64,000 nucleotides of DNA, from the NCBI RefSeq assembly GCF_015712165.1, contig NZ_JADPZX010000001.1, positions 6,088,001-6,152,000 of the forward strand. Direction: 5' to 3'. Every line of letters begins with the position of its first letter. The first letter of the stretch is position 1. Positions 16,945 through 26,094 of this stretch are shown here, one piece after another. This DNA is from Streptomyces spinoverrucosus (lineage in GTDB: Bacteria; Actinomycetota; Actinomycetes; Streptomycetales; Streptomycetaceae). Made by a program: the position numbers and the translations under genes. The notes below the pieces were generated by a model. That model saw only the letters and a list, made by a program, of their open reading frames with translations, searched no databases and had not been told where the DNA came from.

Positions 16945-17913
16945 GTGAGCCGCAGAAGAACCGCACTCCTCGCCCTGCCCGCCGCCGCCCTGCTCGCCCT
17001 CGTCCCGAGCACGGCGAACGCCTACCCCAACCCCGGCCGGGTCACGGGCTCCGTCATCACCCACGACCCCTCCATGATCCGCACCTCGTCCGGGCAGTAC
17101 CTGCTGTACGCCACCGGCGGCGGCATCGCCAACAAGACCTCCACCGACCGCATCGCCTTCAGTGCGGGCGCCGACGCCTTCTCCGCCCGCCCCGGCTGGT
17201 GGTCCCGCTACTCCTCCGTGCCGGAGGCCTGGGCGCCGGACCTCTCCTACCAGGGCGGCCGGTACCTGCTGTACTACTCGGTCTCGTCCTTCGGCTCCAA
17301 CACCTCGGCCATCGGCCTCGCCACCTCCACGACCGGCCGCCCGGGCAGCTGGACCGACCAGGGGATCGTGTACTCCTCCGGCTCGTCCAGCGACTACAAC
17401 GCCATCGACCCCAACCTCTTCGTCGACTCCGACGGCAAGTGGTGGCTGTCCTTCGGCAGTTGGTGGACCGGCATCAAGATGATCCAGCTCAGTCCCGCCA
17501 CCGGGAAGCAGCTCTCCTCCAACACCACCCGGTACTCCCTGGCCTCCCGCCCCACCGGCACCAAGGCCGTCGAGGCGCCGTTCATCGTCAAACGCAACGG
17601 CTCCTACTACCTCTTCGCCTCGTACGACACCTGCTGCGCCGGCACCAGCTCCACGTACAAGGTCAAGGTCGGCCGTGCCACCAGCGTCACCGGGCCGTAC
17701 TACGACAGGAACGGCGTCCCGATGACGAACAACGGAGGCACGCCCGTCCTCGAATCGCACGGCAGCGTCATCGGACCGGGCGGGCAGTCGATCATGAACG
17801 ACGTCGACGGGGACCTGATCGTCTACCACTACTACGACGGCAACGACAACGGCACGCCCAAGCTCGGCATCAACCTTCTCAACTGGAGCAGCGGATGGCC
17901 CGTCGCGTACTGA
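16945..17913 (+). CDS. Secreted GH43 arabinan endo-1,5-alpha-L-arabinanase
   Basis: 322-aa glycoside hydrolase with an N-terminal signal peptide (MSRRRTALLALPAAALLALV then TANA cleavage region). Five-bladed propeller features of GH43 are visible: HDPSMIR (catalytic base Asp), PEAWAPDLSYQGGRYLLYYS, DPNLFVDSDGKWWLSFGSWW and VEAPFIVKRNGSYYLF (acid Glu). These match endo-arabinanases that cut arabinan in plant pectin. GTG start at 16945 with AGGAGC upstream. Its last 19 bases overlap the next GH43 gene. Confidence 0.88.
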   Translation: MSRRRTALLALPAAALLALVPSTANAYPNPGRVTGSVITHDPSMIRTSSGQYLLYATGGGIANKTSTDRIAFSAGADAFSARPGWWSRYSSVPEAWAPDLSYQGGRYLLYYSVSSFGSNTSAIGLATSTTGRPGSWTDQGIVYSSGSSSDYNAIDPNLFVDSDGKWWLSFGSWWTGIKMIQLSPATGKQLSSNTTRYSLASRPTGTKAVEAPFIVKRNGSYYLFASYDTCCAGTSSTYKVKVGRATSVTGPYYDRNGVPMTNNGGTPVLESHGSVIGPGGQSIMNDVDGDLIVYHYYDGNDNGTPKLGINLLNWSSGWPVAY

Positions 17914-19328
17914 TGATGCTCGCCGCGCTGGTCTTCCTGCTCGGGCTGGGACAGTCCCCGGCGAGCGCGGCCTCGTTCTCGAACCCGGTCAAGTCCGTCA
18001 AGGGCGCCGACCCCTGGATCTCGTACCACAACGGCAACTACTACCTCATCAGCACCAGTTGGACCGACGCCATCACCATCCGCAAGTCCGCCACCCTCGC
18101 CGGGCTCGCCACCGCGCCCAGCGTGCAGGTGTGGAAGGGCGACGCGGCCTCCCGGTGCTGCAACGTCTGGGCTCCAGAGCTGCACTTCCTCAACGGGCGC
18201 TGGTACCTGTACTACGTCGCCGGCCAGAACGTCTCCGACTACATCCCGACCCAGCGCAGCCATGTGCTGGAAAGCGCCGGGTCCGACCCGATGGGGCCGT
18301 ACACCTACCGCGGCCGGCTCAACTCCGCCTGGATGCTGGATCCGACCGTGGGCACCATCAACGGTCAGCTCTACCTCTTCGGCAGCGCGAGCGGCGGCAC
18401 ACAGAACCTCGTCGCCGCCCGGATGTCGAACCCGTACACCGTCAGCGGGCCCTTCTCGACCATCTCCACGCCCACCCACGACTGGGAACGACAGGGCGGC
18501 ACGGTCAACGAGGGACCGGAGATCCTCCAACGGGGCGGGCGGACGTTCCTGATCTACTCCGCGAGCGGCTGCTGGACCCCCGACTACAAGCTGGGGCAGC
18601 TCGAACTCACCGGCTCCAACCCGCTCTCCGCCTCCTCCTGGACGAAGAAGTCCACACCCGTCTTCCAACGCAGCGACGGAAACGGCGTGTACGGACCCGG
18701 CCACAACGGTTTCTTCACCTCGCCGGACGGCAGCGAGAGCTGGATCGTCTACCACGCCAACGACAACGCGAGCGAGGGCTGCGACAACGGCCGTACCACC
18801 CGGGCACAGAGGTTCACCTGGAACGCCGACGGCACGCCGGACTTCGGCACGCCGGTAAGGCTCGGAGCCTCCCTCGCCGGGCCCTCCGGGGAACCGTCCA
18901 GCACCTCGACGACGTACACGGCCGTGAACCGCAACAGTGGCAAGTGCCTTGACGTGGCGGGGAGTTCTACGGCCGACGGAGCGAACGTCCAGCAGTGGAC
19001 GTGCAGCGGCGGCAACAACCAGAAATGGCGTCTGGAGGACCTCGGGGACGACACCCACCGCCTGGTCAACGTGGCCACCGGCAAGGTACTCGACACCGAG
19101 AACTGCTCCTCCGCCGACGGCGCCGACCTGCGCCAGTGGTCCTGGCTGAACAACACCTGCCAGCGCTTCCGCTTCATCGCGACCGACGGTGGCTACGTCC
19201 GCATCGTCAACCAGTCCACCGGCAAGGTCGCCGACGTCGCCAACTGCTCCACGGCGGACGGGGCGGACGTACGCCAGTGGACGTGGCTGAACAACGACTG
19301 CCAACAGTGGCGCTTGAACCCGGCTTAG
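17895..19328 (+). CDS. Secreted GH43 arabinosidase with C-terminal ricin-type lectin domain
   Basis: 477-aa enzyme with signal peptide (MARRVLMMLAALVFLLGLG, AAS cleavage). The GH43 domain spans about residues 27-335: KGADPWISYHNGNYYLI, WAPELHFLNGRWYLYY, LDPTVGTINGQLYLF, NEGPEILQRG. A ricin-B/CBM13 beta-trefoil fills about residues 340-477, with three repeats ending in QWTCSGGNNQKWRL, QWSWLNNTCQRFRF and QWTWLNNDCQQWRL. Likely an alpha-L-arabinofuranosidase working with the upstream arabinanase. ATG 17895 has GGAG ten bases upstream and overlaps the previous gene by 19 bases, so the two are translationally linked. Confidence 0.88.
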   Translation: MARRVLMMLAALVFLLGLGQSPASAASFSNPVKSVKGADPWISYHNGNYYLISTSWTDAITIRKSATLAGLATAPSVQVWKGDAASRCCNVWAPELHFLNGRWYLYYVAGQNVSDYIPTQRSHVLESAGSDPMGPYTYRGRLNSAWMLDPTVGTINGQLYLFGSASGGTQNLVAARMSNPYTVSGPFSTISTPTHDWERQGGTVNEGPEILQRGGRTFLIYSASGCWTPDYKLGQLELTGSNPLSASSWTKKSTPVFQRSDGNGVYGPGHNGFFTSPDGSESWIVYHANDNASEGCDNGRTTRAQRFTWNADGTPDFGTPVRLGASLAGPSGEPSSTSTTYTAVNRNSGKCLDVAGSSTADGANVQQWTCSGGNNQKWRLEDLGDDTHRLVNVATGKVLDTENCSSADGADLRQWSWLNNTCQRFRFIATDGGYVRIVNQSTGKVADVANCSTADGADVRQWTWLNNDCQQWRLNPA

Positions 19329-19330
19329 CT

Positions 19331-19411
19331 GCAGCGCCCCAAAGGGGCGCGGGGCTGTATCAATATGCGGCTCCGCCGCGCGGGCGCGACCAGCCACATG
19401 AGTTCCCGCAG
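19331..19411 (+). repeat. Dispersed 80-bp repeat, copy A, with terminator hairpin
   Basis: Starts with hairpin GCGCCCC-AAA-GGGGCGC (19334-19350) followed by conserved text CGGGGCTGTATC, ATATGCGGCTCCGCCGCGCG and GGCGCGACCAGC. Copy B at 27284-27363 is almost identical over the first 65 bases and lies in the same orientation. Here it lies between convergent genes (GH43 and aminotransferase) and probably acts as their terminator. The same sequence is, to my recollection, common in intergenic regions of Streptomyces genomes. Confidence 0.8.
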
Positions 19412-19445
19412 TCGCACACACAGCACTCCCCACGGCGAGAACGCG

Positions 19446-21071
19446 CTACCCCGCCTGCCCCATCCCCGCCGCGTTCGGCCAGTTGGTCGCCCCCGGCCAG
19501 CCGGTCGCCGAGGCCGGGGACAGGCCGCCCGGGGGCACCGGGGCGCCCGGGCCCGTGGCGCCCCGGACCTGGGCCGCGGTGAGCCCGCCGCGTGCCGGGA
19601 CGCCCGGCGGGGTGGGAGCGGGGGCCGGCTGGGGGAACGCCTGGGCCACCGCGGGCTGGGGCATCGCGGGCTGGGGCATCGCCGGCTGCGGGACCTGCTG
19701 GGGCATCGCCGGCTGCGGTATCTGCTGCGGCACCTGCGGCTGCGGGAACGTCTGGGGCGCCGGTGCCGGTACCGGCGCCGCCGCCGGCATCGGCACGCCG
19801 GCGCCGACCGCACCAACGGGACCGGCGGCCGCGACGGCCTGAGCGGCAAGGCCCTGCACGCCGGCCCCGTTGGTGGCACTGACCAACCGGTCCACCGCCG
19901 CCGTACCCGAGCTGTAGCTGGTCCCGGTGCCCAGCTCGGGCACGGCGGCTCCCCTCCTGGTCCCGTAGAGCACCTGTTCCAGGCCGGACACCAGGCGACG
20001 CACGTCCACCTGGGGGCGCACCACGAGCCGCAGGAAGCGGCTGGAGGATCCGATCTTGTTGCCGCACTCACGGACCAGGATCCGGTGCTCGGTGAGCAAC
20101 CGGTCCCGGACCACGGTGCCCTCGGCGCCCACGGGGAGACGCACGAAGAGGAAGTTTCCCTGCGAGGGGTAGACCGTCAGACCCGGCAGGGCCGAGAGCT
20201 GGCTGGCCATCTCCAGGCGGTCGCGGCGGACCTGCTGGAGGCTCTGCGCGTATTCCTGGCCGTGCTCCTTCAGCATGAACACCACGTGCTCGGCGAAGGA
20301 GTTGAGGTTCCACTTGGGCAGCATGGAGCGCACCCGGCCCGCGAGCGCCGGGTTGGCCACCAGATAGCCGAAGCGGATGCCGTGCAGGCCGAAGTTCTTG
20401 CCCAGGCTGCGCAGGACGACGACGTTGGGGCGGATCATCGCCTCCTGTACGACGCTGGGTTCGGCCTCGGCGTCCGCGAACTCCAGGAACGACTCGTCGA
20501 TGACGACCAGGTCCCGGTCCGCCATCGCGTCCATGAACTGCACGATCGCGTGCTTGTGCAGAAAGCCGCCGTCGGGGTTGTTGGGGTTGCAGATCACGGC
20601 GACCCGGGTGCCGCGGGCGCGGATGAACTCGGCGTACTGGGCGAGGTCCAGGGCGAAGCCGCTGGACTCCTGGAGCGGGAACATGTCGACCCGCTTGCCG
20701 GTCTCCATGGGCTGGTCGGTCCAGCGGCCGAAGGTGGGGACGGGGATGGCGAGGGACTCCCGGACGAGCAGGTGGTCGATCCAGGTGATCAGCTCGGTCG
20801 AGCCGTTGCCCATCGCGACGGCCTGCGGCGGGAGTTGGAGGAGGTTGCACAGCTCGGCCGTGATCGTGTCGGCGCTGCTGGGGTAGTACGTGACGATGTC
20901 CCGCAGCTTGCCCGCCATGTCGTCGAACATCGCCGGGGTCGGGAAGTACGGGTTGCAGGGAATGCAGAAGTCGATCGGACCGGCCCCGTCGCCGCCCTCG
21001 CGGGTCAGAGCCGCCATCGACGGGCTGTGCGCCGCCGTGCTGCGGAACAGCGAGGTGACGTTCTCAGCCAT
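19446..21071 (-). CDS. PLP-dependent aminotransferase (HisC-like) with proline-rich C-terminal tail
   Basis: 541-aa protein. Residues about 1-375 form a class I/II aminotransferase resembling histidinol-phosphate aminotransferase: substrate loop CNPNNPDGG near 161-169, VVIDESFLEFAD near 189-200 and the PLP lysine in SLGKNFGLHG (Lys225). Residues about 415-541 are a low-complexity extension of PQP/AMPQ repeats (QVPQQIPQPAMPQQVPQPAM and similar) with no enzymatic counterpart. ATG 21071 is preceded by GGAGG. The substrate is unknown; the tail could mediate protein contacts. Confidence 0.85.
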   Translation of the reverse strand: MAENVTSLFRSTAAHSPSMAALTREGGDGAGPIDFCIPCNPYFPTPAMFDDMAGKLRDIVTYYPSSADTITAELCNLLQLPPQAVAMGNGSTELITWIDHLLVRESLAIPVPTFGRWTDQPMETGKRVDMFPLQESSGFALDLAQYAEFIRARGTRVAVICNPNNPDGGFLHKHAIVQFMDAMADRDLVVIDESFLEFADAEAEPSVVQEAMIRPNVVVLRSLGKNFGLHGIRFGYLVANPALAGRVRSMLPKWNLNSFAEHVVFMLKEHGQEYAQSLQQVRRDRLEMASQLSALPGLTVYPSQGNFLFVRLPVGAEGTVVRDRLLTEHRILVRECGNKIGSSSRFLRLVVRPQVDVRRLVSGLEQVLYGTRRGAAVPELGTGTSYSSGTAAVDRLVSATNGAGVQGLAAQAVAAAGPVGAVGAGVPMPAAAPVPAPAPQTFPQPQVPQQIPQPAMPQQVPQPAMPQPAMPQPAVAQAFPQPAPAPTPPGVPARGGLTAAQVRGATGPGAPVPPGGLSPASATGWPGATNWPNAAGMGQAG

Positions 21072-21385
21072 GGAACCTCCGTGTGGGGCGGACCCGGTGG
21101 GGACGATCGGGTCCGTCGTCTTTGGGTGGCCCGCGCGGGGGAGCACGGGCCGTCCATAGATACGGATGCCTGTGAGGCGCTGTTCAATCCTTGTGAATTT
21201 GTTGGGAAGTTGTGAAGCCCCTGTGGTTTGGCTCCCTATACATCGGAGCTTTGAACTCGGCCGGTCTGTACCTTTCCTTTGACATCTCGCCGAACTAGCG
21301 CATCGATCACATGGACTTGGAACCTTGACGCCCTGAAACCTCCAATGTTCACTGCACATGACAAGTCGACCCGAAGAGGGTGATC
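21072..21385. other. Divergent intergenic region, AT-richer
   Basis: 314 bases between the divergent aminotransferase and GH95-type genes. The part at 21180-21350 is clearly lower in GC than its surroundings and likely holds both promoters. TTGACA-like and TTGACG-like hexamers occur (for example near 21280 and 21325), but no confident promoter pair or operator was identified. Confidence 0.4.
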
Positions 21386-22441
21386 ATGGTGCAGAGAGTC
21401 CTGCGGTCCTTACCGCTGCTGGCCCTCCTCGCGGGGCTGCTGGCCGGAGGGACCGCCTCGCCCGCATCCGCCGCGCCCACGGACGCCGCCTTCGACCAGG
21501 CCGCCGGTGCGCTGAACGTCGATCGCGCGGCCTACCTCTCCAAGCACGACATCGTCTACAACCAGCCCAACACCAACCCCGCCCACGGCCTGACCGTGGG
21601 CAACGGCCGTACCGGTGCGATGGTCTGGCAGCAGAACGGCCTGACCATGCAGACGTCCGGTGTCGATCTGTCCGAGCAGTCGGCGTACGCCGCGGGGCGG
21701 GTGAACCTGGCGACCACGCCGGCGATGGACACCGGTTACACCGACTACCAGCAGCGGCTGTCGCTGTATGACGGCACGCTGGTGACCAGGTACGACAGCA
21801 ACCGCACGGTGACCGTGCTGGGTTCGCCGGACTCCGAGGTCATGGGCATCCATGTGGACGACACCCGCAGCGGCGTGTCCGATGTGTCGTTCACGCTCAG
21901 CATGTGGGACCCGGCCACGGTGACCAACATCGCGGACGTGCCCGATCTGAACACCTGGAAGACCATCTCCACCTTCGCCGATGCGGGCGTGGCCGGTCTG
22001 AGCCGGGGGCAGGCGGATCCGCACGGGTTCGGCTACACCCTCGCCGCCACCGTCGAGGGGGCGAGTTACACCCCCCAGGTCGTCGATGCGCGCACGGTGC
22101 GGGTGACCATCACCCCGACCTCCAGCTACACCATCTGGTTCACCGCGGCGAGCCGGATCAACGCGCCGAACAAGGACTCGGTGGCGCAGGCCCGCAGTCA
22201 GCTCAGCGCGGTCAAGTCGACGGGCTACGCCACCACGCTGAACAACTACAAGGACTGGTGGCACGCGTTCTGGGCGAAGTCGTTCGTGCAGTACTCCGGC
22301 CTGTCCGGGGACGCCGACTACCTGGAGAACGTCTACTACCTGTCGACCTACATGATCGCGGCAGGCGGCTTCGGCAACTACCCCTCCCACTTCATCAACG
22401 GCGTCTTCCGGGCCACGGAGGACCAGTCGAAGTGGAGCTAC
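21386..22441 (+). pseudogene. GH95-type glycoside hydrolase, 5' part (split by IS200/IS605 element)
   Basis: First 352 codons of a secreted glycosidase with signal peptide (MVQRVLRSLPLLALLAGLLA, SAA cleavage). The family motif VGNGRTGAMVWQQNGLTMQT is near residue 70 and the catalytic-domain approach DYLENVYYLSTYMIAAGGFG near 315. The reading frame is intact to Tyr352 (TAC 22439-22441), where foreign sequence begins. Joining 22441 directly to 24333 restores one frame (KWSY then WYWNQRDVYLSFLAANQ), a 919-aa product. As it stands the product would be a truncated protein with a short missense tail ending near 22480. Confidence 0.88.
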
Positions 22442-22449
22442 CGGAATTC

Positions 22450-22490
22450 ATTCGCAGTGCATCGGCCTTCAGGCCGGTGGTGAAGCGAAT
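22450..22490 (+). repeat. IS left-end imperfect hairpin
   Basis: Outer stem ATTCGC (22450-22455) pairs with GCGAAT (22485-22490); inner stem ATCGGCC (22461-22467) pairs with GGCCGGT (22472-22478) around a TTCA loop. Subterminal hairpins like this are recognised by Y1 transposases of the IS200/IS605 family. Confidence 0.7.
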
Positions 22491-22606
22491 CTGATGGTGG
22501 CGACGCGGAGCGTCGCGGAATCAGGTCCGGCGGAGCGGGACACCGCAGTTCTTCGCCTGCGGTGCGGAGCATCACGAGGCGGCGTCCCGGCGGAGCCGGG
22601 CAGTGC

Positions 22607-23023
22607 TCATACCGGCCGGTTCTGCTGTTCGATGTACTGCTTGACCACGGTCAGCGGTGCGCCGCCGACGGTGCCGGCGAAGTAGGACCCGGACCAGAGT
22701 TTGTTGGCCCGCCAGTAGTGCCGTACCAGGTCGGGGAACTCCTGGCGCAGGCGGCGGGAGGAGACACCCTTGAGGGAGTTGACCAGCTTGGTCACGGCGA
22801 CCTTGGGCGGGAAGTTCACCAGCAGATGGACGTGGTTGTTCTCGCCGTTGAACTCCACCAGCTCGCACTCGAAGTCCGTACACACCGACCGCATGATCTC
22901 CTCCATGCGCCTCAAGTGGGCATCGGTGAACACCTTGTGCCGGAACTTGGTCACGAAGACCAAGTGGACGTGCATCACGAAAACACAGTGCCTACCAGTT
23001 CTGATCTTCTGCATCTCGCCCAT
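22607..23023 (-). CDS. tnpA: IS200-type Y1 transposase TnpA
   Basis: 138-aa HUH endonuclease that moves the element as single-stranded DNA. The HUH motif is HVHLLVNFPPK (His64, His66) and the nucleophile is Tyr130 in VVKQYIEQQ. Its length matches the family (about 130-150 aa). ATG 23023 (MGEMQKIRTGRH) is chosen; an ATG at 23050 would overlap the start of divergent tnpB by two bases. All catalytic residues are present. Confidence 0.93.
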   Translation of the reverse strand: MGEMQKIRTGRHCVFVMHVHLVFVTKFRHKVFTDAHLRRMEEIMRSVCTDFECELVEFNGENNHVHLLVNFPPKVAVTKLVNSLKGVSSRRLRQEFPDLVRHYWRANKLWSGSYFAGTVGGAPLTVVKQYIEQQNRPV

Positions 23024-23048
23024 AATCCAAGTATGTATCGTGGCCGTC

Positions 23049-24272
23049 ATGCAGCTCAGGTACGCCTTCAGGTTGTACCCGGACACCGGCCAGCAGAGGG
23101 CGTTGGCGAAGGCGTTCGGGTGCGCCCGCGTCGTCTTCAACGACGCGGTCCGCGCCCGTGAAGACGCCCGCAAGGCCCAGCAGCCGTTCCCGAAGATCGG
23201 CGAGCTGTCCACCCGCCTGATCACCCAGGCCAAGGGGACGGTGGAGCGCTCCTGGCTGGGCGAGGTCTCCGCGGTCGTCCTCCAGCAGTCTTTGCGCGAC
23301 GCCGAGACTGCGTACCGCAACTTCTTCGCCTCCCTCAAGGGCACCCGCAAGGGCCCCAAGACCGGTCCGCCCCGTTTCAAGTCCCGCAAGGACGCGAGGC
23401 AGTCGATCCGGTTCACCGCCAACGCCCGCTGGAACATCACCGACAGCGGCCGTCTGAACCTGCCGAAGATCGGCGCGGTGAAGGTGAAGTGGTCCCGCAC
23501 GCTGCCCTCCACCCCCACCTCCGTCACCGTCTTCAAGGATGCGGCCGGCAGGTTCTTCGCCTCCTTCGTCATCGACACCGACCCCGCCCCCGACGCGACA
23601 CGGATGCCCGAAACCGACCGCACCATCGGCATCGATCTCGGCCTGACCCACTTCGCGGTCCTGTCCGACGGCACGAAAATCGACTCTCCGCGCTTCCTGC
23701 GCCGCGCGGAGAAGAAGCTGAAGAAGACCCAGCAGGAGCTGTCCCGCAAGCAGAAAGGAAGCAAGAACCGCGCCAAGGCCCGCCTGAAGGTCGCCCGCGC
23801 CCACACCAAGGTCGCCGACGCCCGCCGAGAGTTCCATCACCAGCTCTCCACGAAGCTGATCTCCGAGAACCAAGGGATCGCCGTGGAGGACCTGTCGGTA
23901 GCGGGACTGGCCCGCACGAAGCTGGCCAAGTCCGTGCATGACGCCGGATGGGCGTCGTTCATCAGCATGCTGGAGTACAAGGCAGAACGGTACGGCCGCA
24001 CCCTGGTCAAGATCGGCCGGTTCGAACCGACCTCCCAGACCTGCTCCACCTGCGGCGCCGTGGACGGACCCAAACCCCTGAACATCCGGGAATGGACCTG
24101 TACCGCCTGCGGCACCGTCCACGACCGGGACACCAACGCCGCGATCAACGTGAAGACGGCCGCCGGACTGGCGGTATCGGCCTGCGGAGCGCCGGTAAGA
24201 CCGGGAGCAATCCCGGCACAGCGCGAAGAAACAGGAAGCCACGGATTCCCGACCGAACCCCGTGCCGCGTAG
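23049..24272 (+). CDS. tnpB: RNA-guided nuclease TnpB (IS605 OrfB)
   Basis: 407-aa TnpB, an OMEGA-RNA-guided DNA nuclease ancestral to Cas12. The RuvC residues are all present: Asp196 in GIDLGLTHFAVL, Glu280 in IAVEDLSV and Asp361 in DRDTNAAIN. The zinc finger has Cys332/335 (CSTCG) and Cys351/354 (CTACG). The N-terminal helix-turn-helix region starts MQLRYAFRLYPDTGQQ. The 3' end of the gene and the 60 bases after it, up to the right-end hairpin, are where the guide-RNA scaffold is expected. The gene appears full length. Confidence 0.94.
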   Translation: MQLRYAFRLYPDTGQQRALAKAFGCARVVFNDAVRAREDARKAQQPFPKIGELSTRLITQAKGTVERSWLGEVSAVVLQQSLRDAETAYRNFFASLKGTRKGPKTGPPRFKSRKDARQSIRFTANARWNITDSGRLNLPKIGAVKVKWSRTLPSTPTSVTVFKDAAGRFFASFVIDTDPAPDATRMPETDRTIGIDLGLTHFAVLSDGTKIDSPRFLRRAEKKLKKTQQELSRKQKGSKNRAKARLKVARAHTKVADARREFHHQLSTKLISENQGIAVEDLSVAGLARTKLAKSVHDAGWASFISMLEYKAERYGRTLVKIGRFEPTSQTCSTCGAVDGPKPLNIREWTCTACGTVHDRDTNAAINVKTAAGLAVSACGAPVRPGAIPAQREETGSHGFPTEPRAA

Positions 24273-24332
24273 CAGCACAGCAACGGAACGGAAGGCCAGA
24301 ATCCTCGGGCTTCAGCCCGAGGTGCAAGTCAA
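24273..24332 (+). ncRNA. Predicted 3' part of the TnpB guide RNA scaffold with right-end hairpin
   Basis: From the tnpB stop to the element's right edge. It contains the perfect 8-bp stem CCTCGGGC-TTCA-GCCCGAGG (24303-24322), then GTGCAAGTCA. In characterised IS200/IS605 elements the OMEGA RNA covers the 3' end of tnpB and this right end, and its guide is the host sequence just beyond. Here the guide would begin TGGTACTGGAACCAG at 24333, inside the broken GH95 gene. This is a family-based prediction; the 5' limit is unknown. Confidence 0.55.
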
Positions 24333-26036
24333 TGGTACTGGAACCAGAGAGACGTCTATCTGTCGTTCCTGGCCGCCAACCAGCGGGAGCTGATCGACCG
24401 TCACAACAACCTGTACCACCGCAACTACGCGGCCCTGAAGTCGTACACCCAGACCAGATACGGCGTGGACGGACTCTGGGTCCCGGAGACCATGGGCTGG
24501 GACGGCAACGCGCGGGGCACGATCAACAGCGACTACACCAAGAACGTGCTGTCCACCGGCTACGAGGCCGCGTACAGCATGTACCTGCGCTACCGGTACA
24601 CCGATGACACGGAGTACCTGCGCAACGTCGCCTATCCGTTCATGCGGGAGACCGCGAAGTTCTACTCGGCGATGCTCACGCGCGACCCGGCGACCGGCAA
24701 GTACCACATGGCCAACTCCAACTCGCACGAGACGTACTGGAATGTGCGGGACGCGATCACCGACCTGGCCGCGGTGCGCAGCATCTTCCCGCTCACCATC
24801 CAGGTGAGCCGGCAACTCGGCGTCGACGAGGGGTTGCGCGGAACCTGGCAGACGGTGCTCGACAACCTCACGCCCTTCGTGGTGGAGAACGGCGCCTACC
24901 AGCCGCACCAGCCGCCGATCGCGCAGACCCGCAACAACGAGAACGTCTCCAGCGAACTGATCTGGCCCTACGACCTGACCGGCATCGGCGCCCCGGACCA
25001 CCAGACGGCCGTCAACACCTGGAACCAGCGGCCCTTCCCCTACGGCAACGTCTGGGCCAACGACGCGGTGCAGGCCGCCCGGCTGGGCCTCGGCAACGAG
25101 GCCTACCAGGGCATGAAGACCATGCTGCAGAAGTACCAGAACTACCCCAACGGCATGACGAACAACACCAACGGGGTCTTCGAGTACCTGGGCGTGCACC
25201 TCACCGCGCTCAACGAGTCACTGCTGCAGAGCTACAACGACAGGATCCGGGTCTTCCCCGGCGTGCCGGGCGACTCCTCGTTCGTCGGCAGGTTCACGCT
25301 GCTGGCGAAGGACGGCTTCCAGATCAGCTCGGAGCGCGAGGCCGGCGAGGTCAAGTACGTCGGAGTCAAGAGCCTCTACGGCAAGCAGGCCACCGTGGTC
25401 AATCCGTGGAACGGCCAGCAGGTGCAGGTCCGCCGGGTCTCGGACGGCGCGATCGTCACCGGCGGCACCGGCACGGAACTCACCTTCAGCACGACCGCGA
25501 ACACCGTCTACGTGGTCGAGCGCACCGCCAAGCCGCTGAGCTCCTACGCCTCCACCCGGCTGACCGGCACCGCCAACCAGGGCCAGAAGTCCCTCAGCGG
25601 CACCGCCTCCACGCTCGGCAGCAACAAGGGGCAGACCCCGGAGGGCGCCATCAGCCTGCGCGCGGTGGCCAACAACCAGTACGTCACGGCCGCCAACGCC
25701 GGCGCCGACCCGCTGATCGCCAACCGCACGGCCGTGGGCACCTGGGAGCGGTTCGACCGGATCGACCTCGGCGGCGGCAACATCGCCCTGAAGTCATGGG
25801 CGAACGGCAAGTACGTCACCGCCGAGGCCGCGGGTGCCGAGCCGCTGATCGCCAACCGGGACGCGATCGGGGCGTGGGAGACCTTCCAGACGGTCCAGAA
25901 CCCCGACGGCACCCTCAGTCTCAGGGCGCAGGCGAACGGCAAGTACGTCTGCGCCGAGGCCGCGGGTGCCGAGCCGCTCATCGCCAACCGGGACGCGATC
26001 GGGCCGTGGGAGAAGTTTCAGGTGAGCACCGGGTGA
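24333..26036 (+). pseudogene. GH95-type glycoside hydrolase, 3' part, with fascin-like C-terminal domain
   Basis: Continues the gene broken at 22441, beginning WYWNQRDVYLSFLAANQ. It encodes most of the (alpha/alpha)6-barrel catalytic region (VPETMGWDGNARGTINSDYT, NSNSHETYWNVRDAITDLAA, NNENVSSELIWPYDLTG) and a beta-sandwich tail. The last 130 residues form a fascin/actin-crosslinking-like beta-trefoil with three repeats (AVANNQYVTAANAGADPLIA, SWANGKYVTAEAAGAEPLIA, AQANGKYVCAEAAGAEPLIA). Without removal of the IS this half has no proper start. The substrate is probably a plant glycan side chain (alpha-L-fucose or L-galactose/arabinopyranose in GH95). Confidence 0.85.
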
Positions 26037-26043
26037 CACGCGG

Positions 26044-26073
26044 ACCGGCGGGCGCATTGCGCCGCCCGCCGGT
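26044..26073. terminator. Bidirectional stem-loop between GH95 gene and galM
   Basis: ACCGGCGGGC (26044-26053) pairs perfectly with GCCCGCCGGT (26064-26073) around a 10-nt loop. It sits between two convergent stop codons and can serve both genes. Confidence 0.75.
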
Positions 26074-26094
26074 TCCGCCACCGGGTCGTCCGGG

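Larger units (their letters stand above)
22442..24332 (+). mobile_element. IS200/IS605-family insertion sequence (about 1.89 kb)
   Basis: The element carries divergent tnpA (minus) and tnpB (plus) and has a hairpin near each end: left 22450-22490, right 24303-24322, both with a TTCA loop. There is no inverted terminal repeat and no target duplication, as expected for this family. Boundaries are inferred from the interrupted GH95 gene, whose frame is restored exactly when these 1891 bases are removed. The left flank is AGCTAC. Both genes look intact, so the element may be active. Confidence 0.88.
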
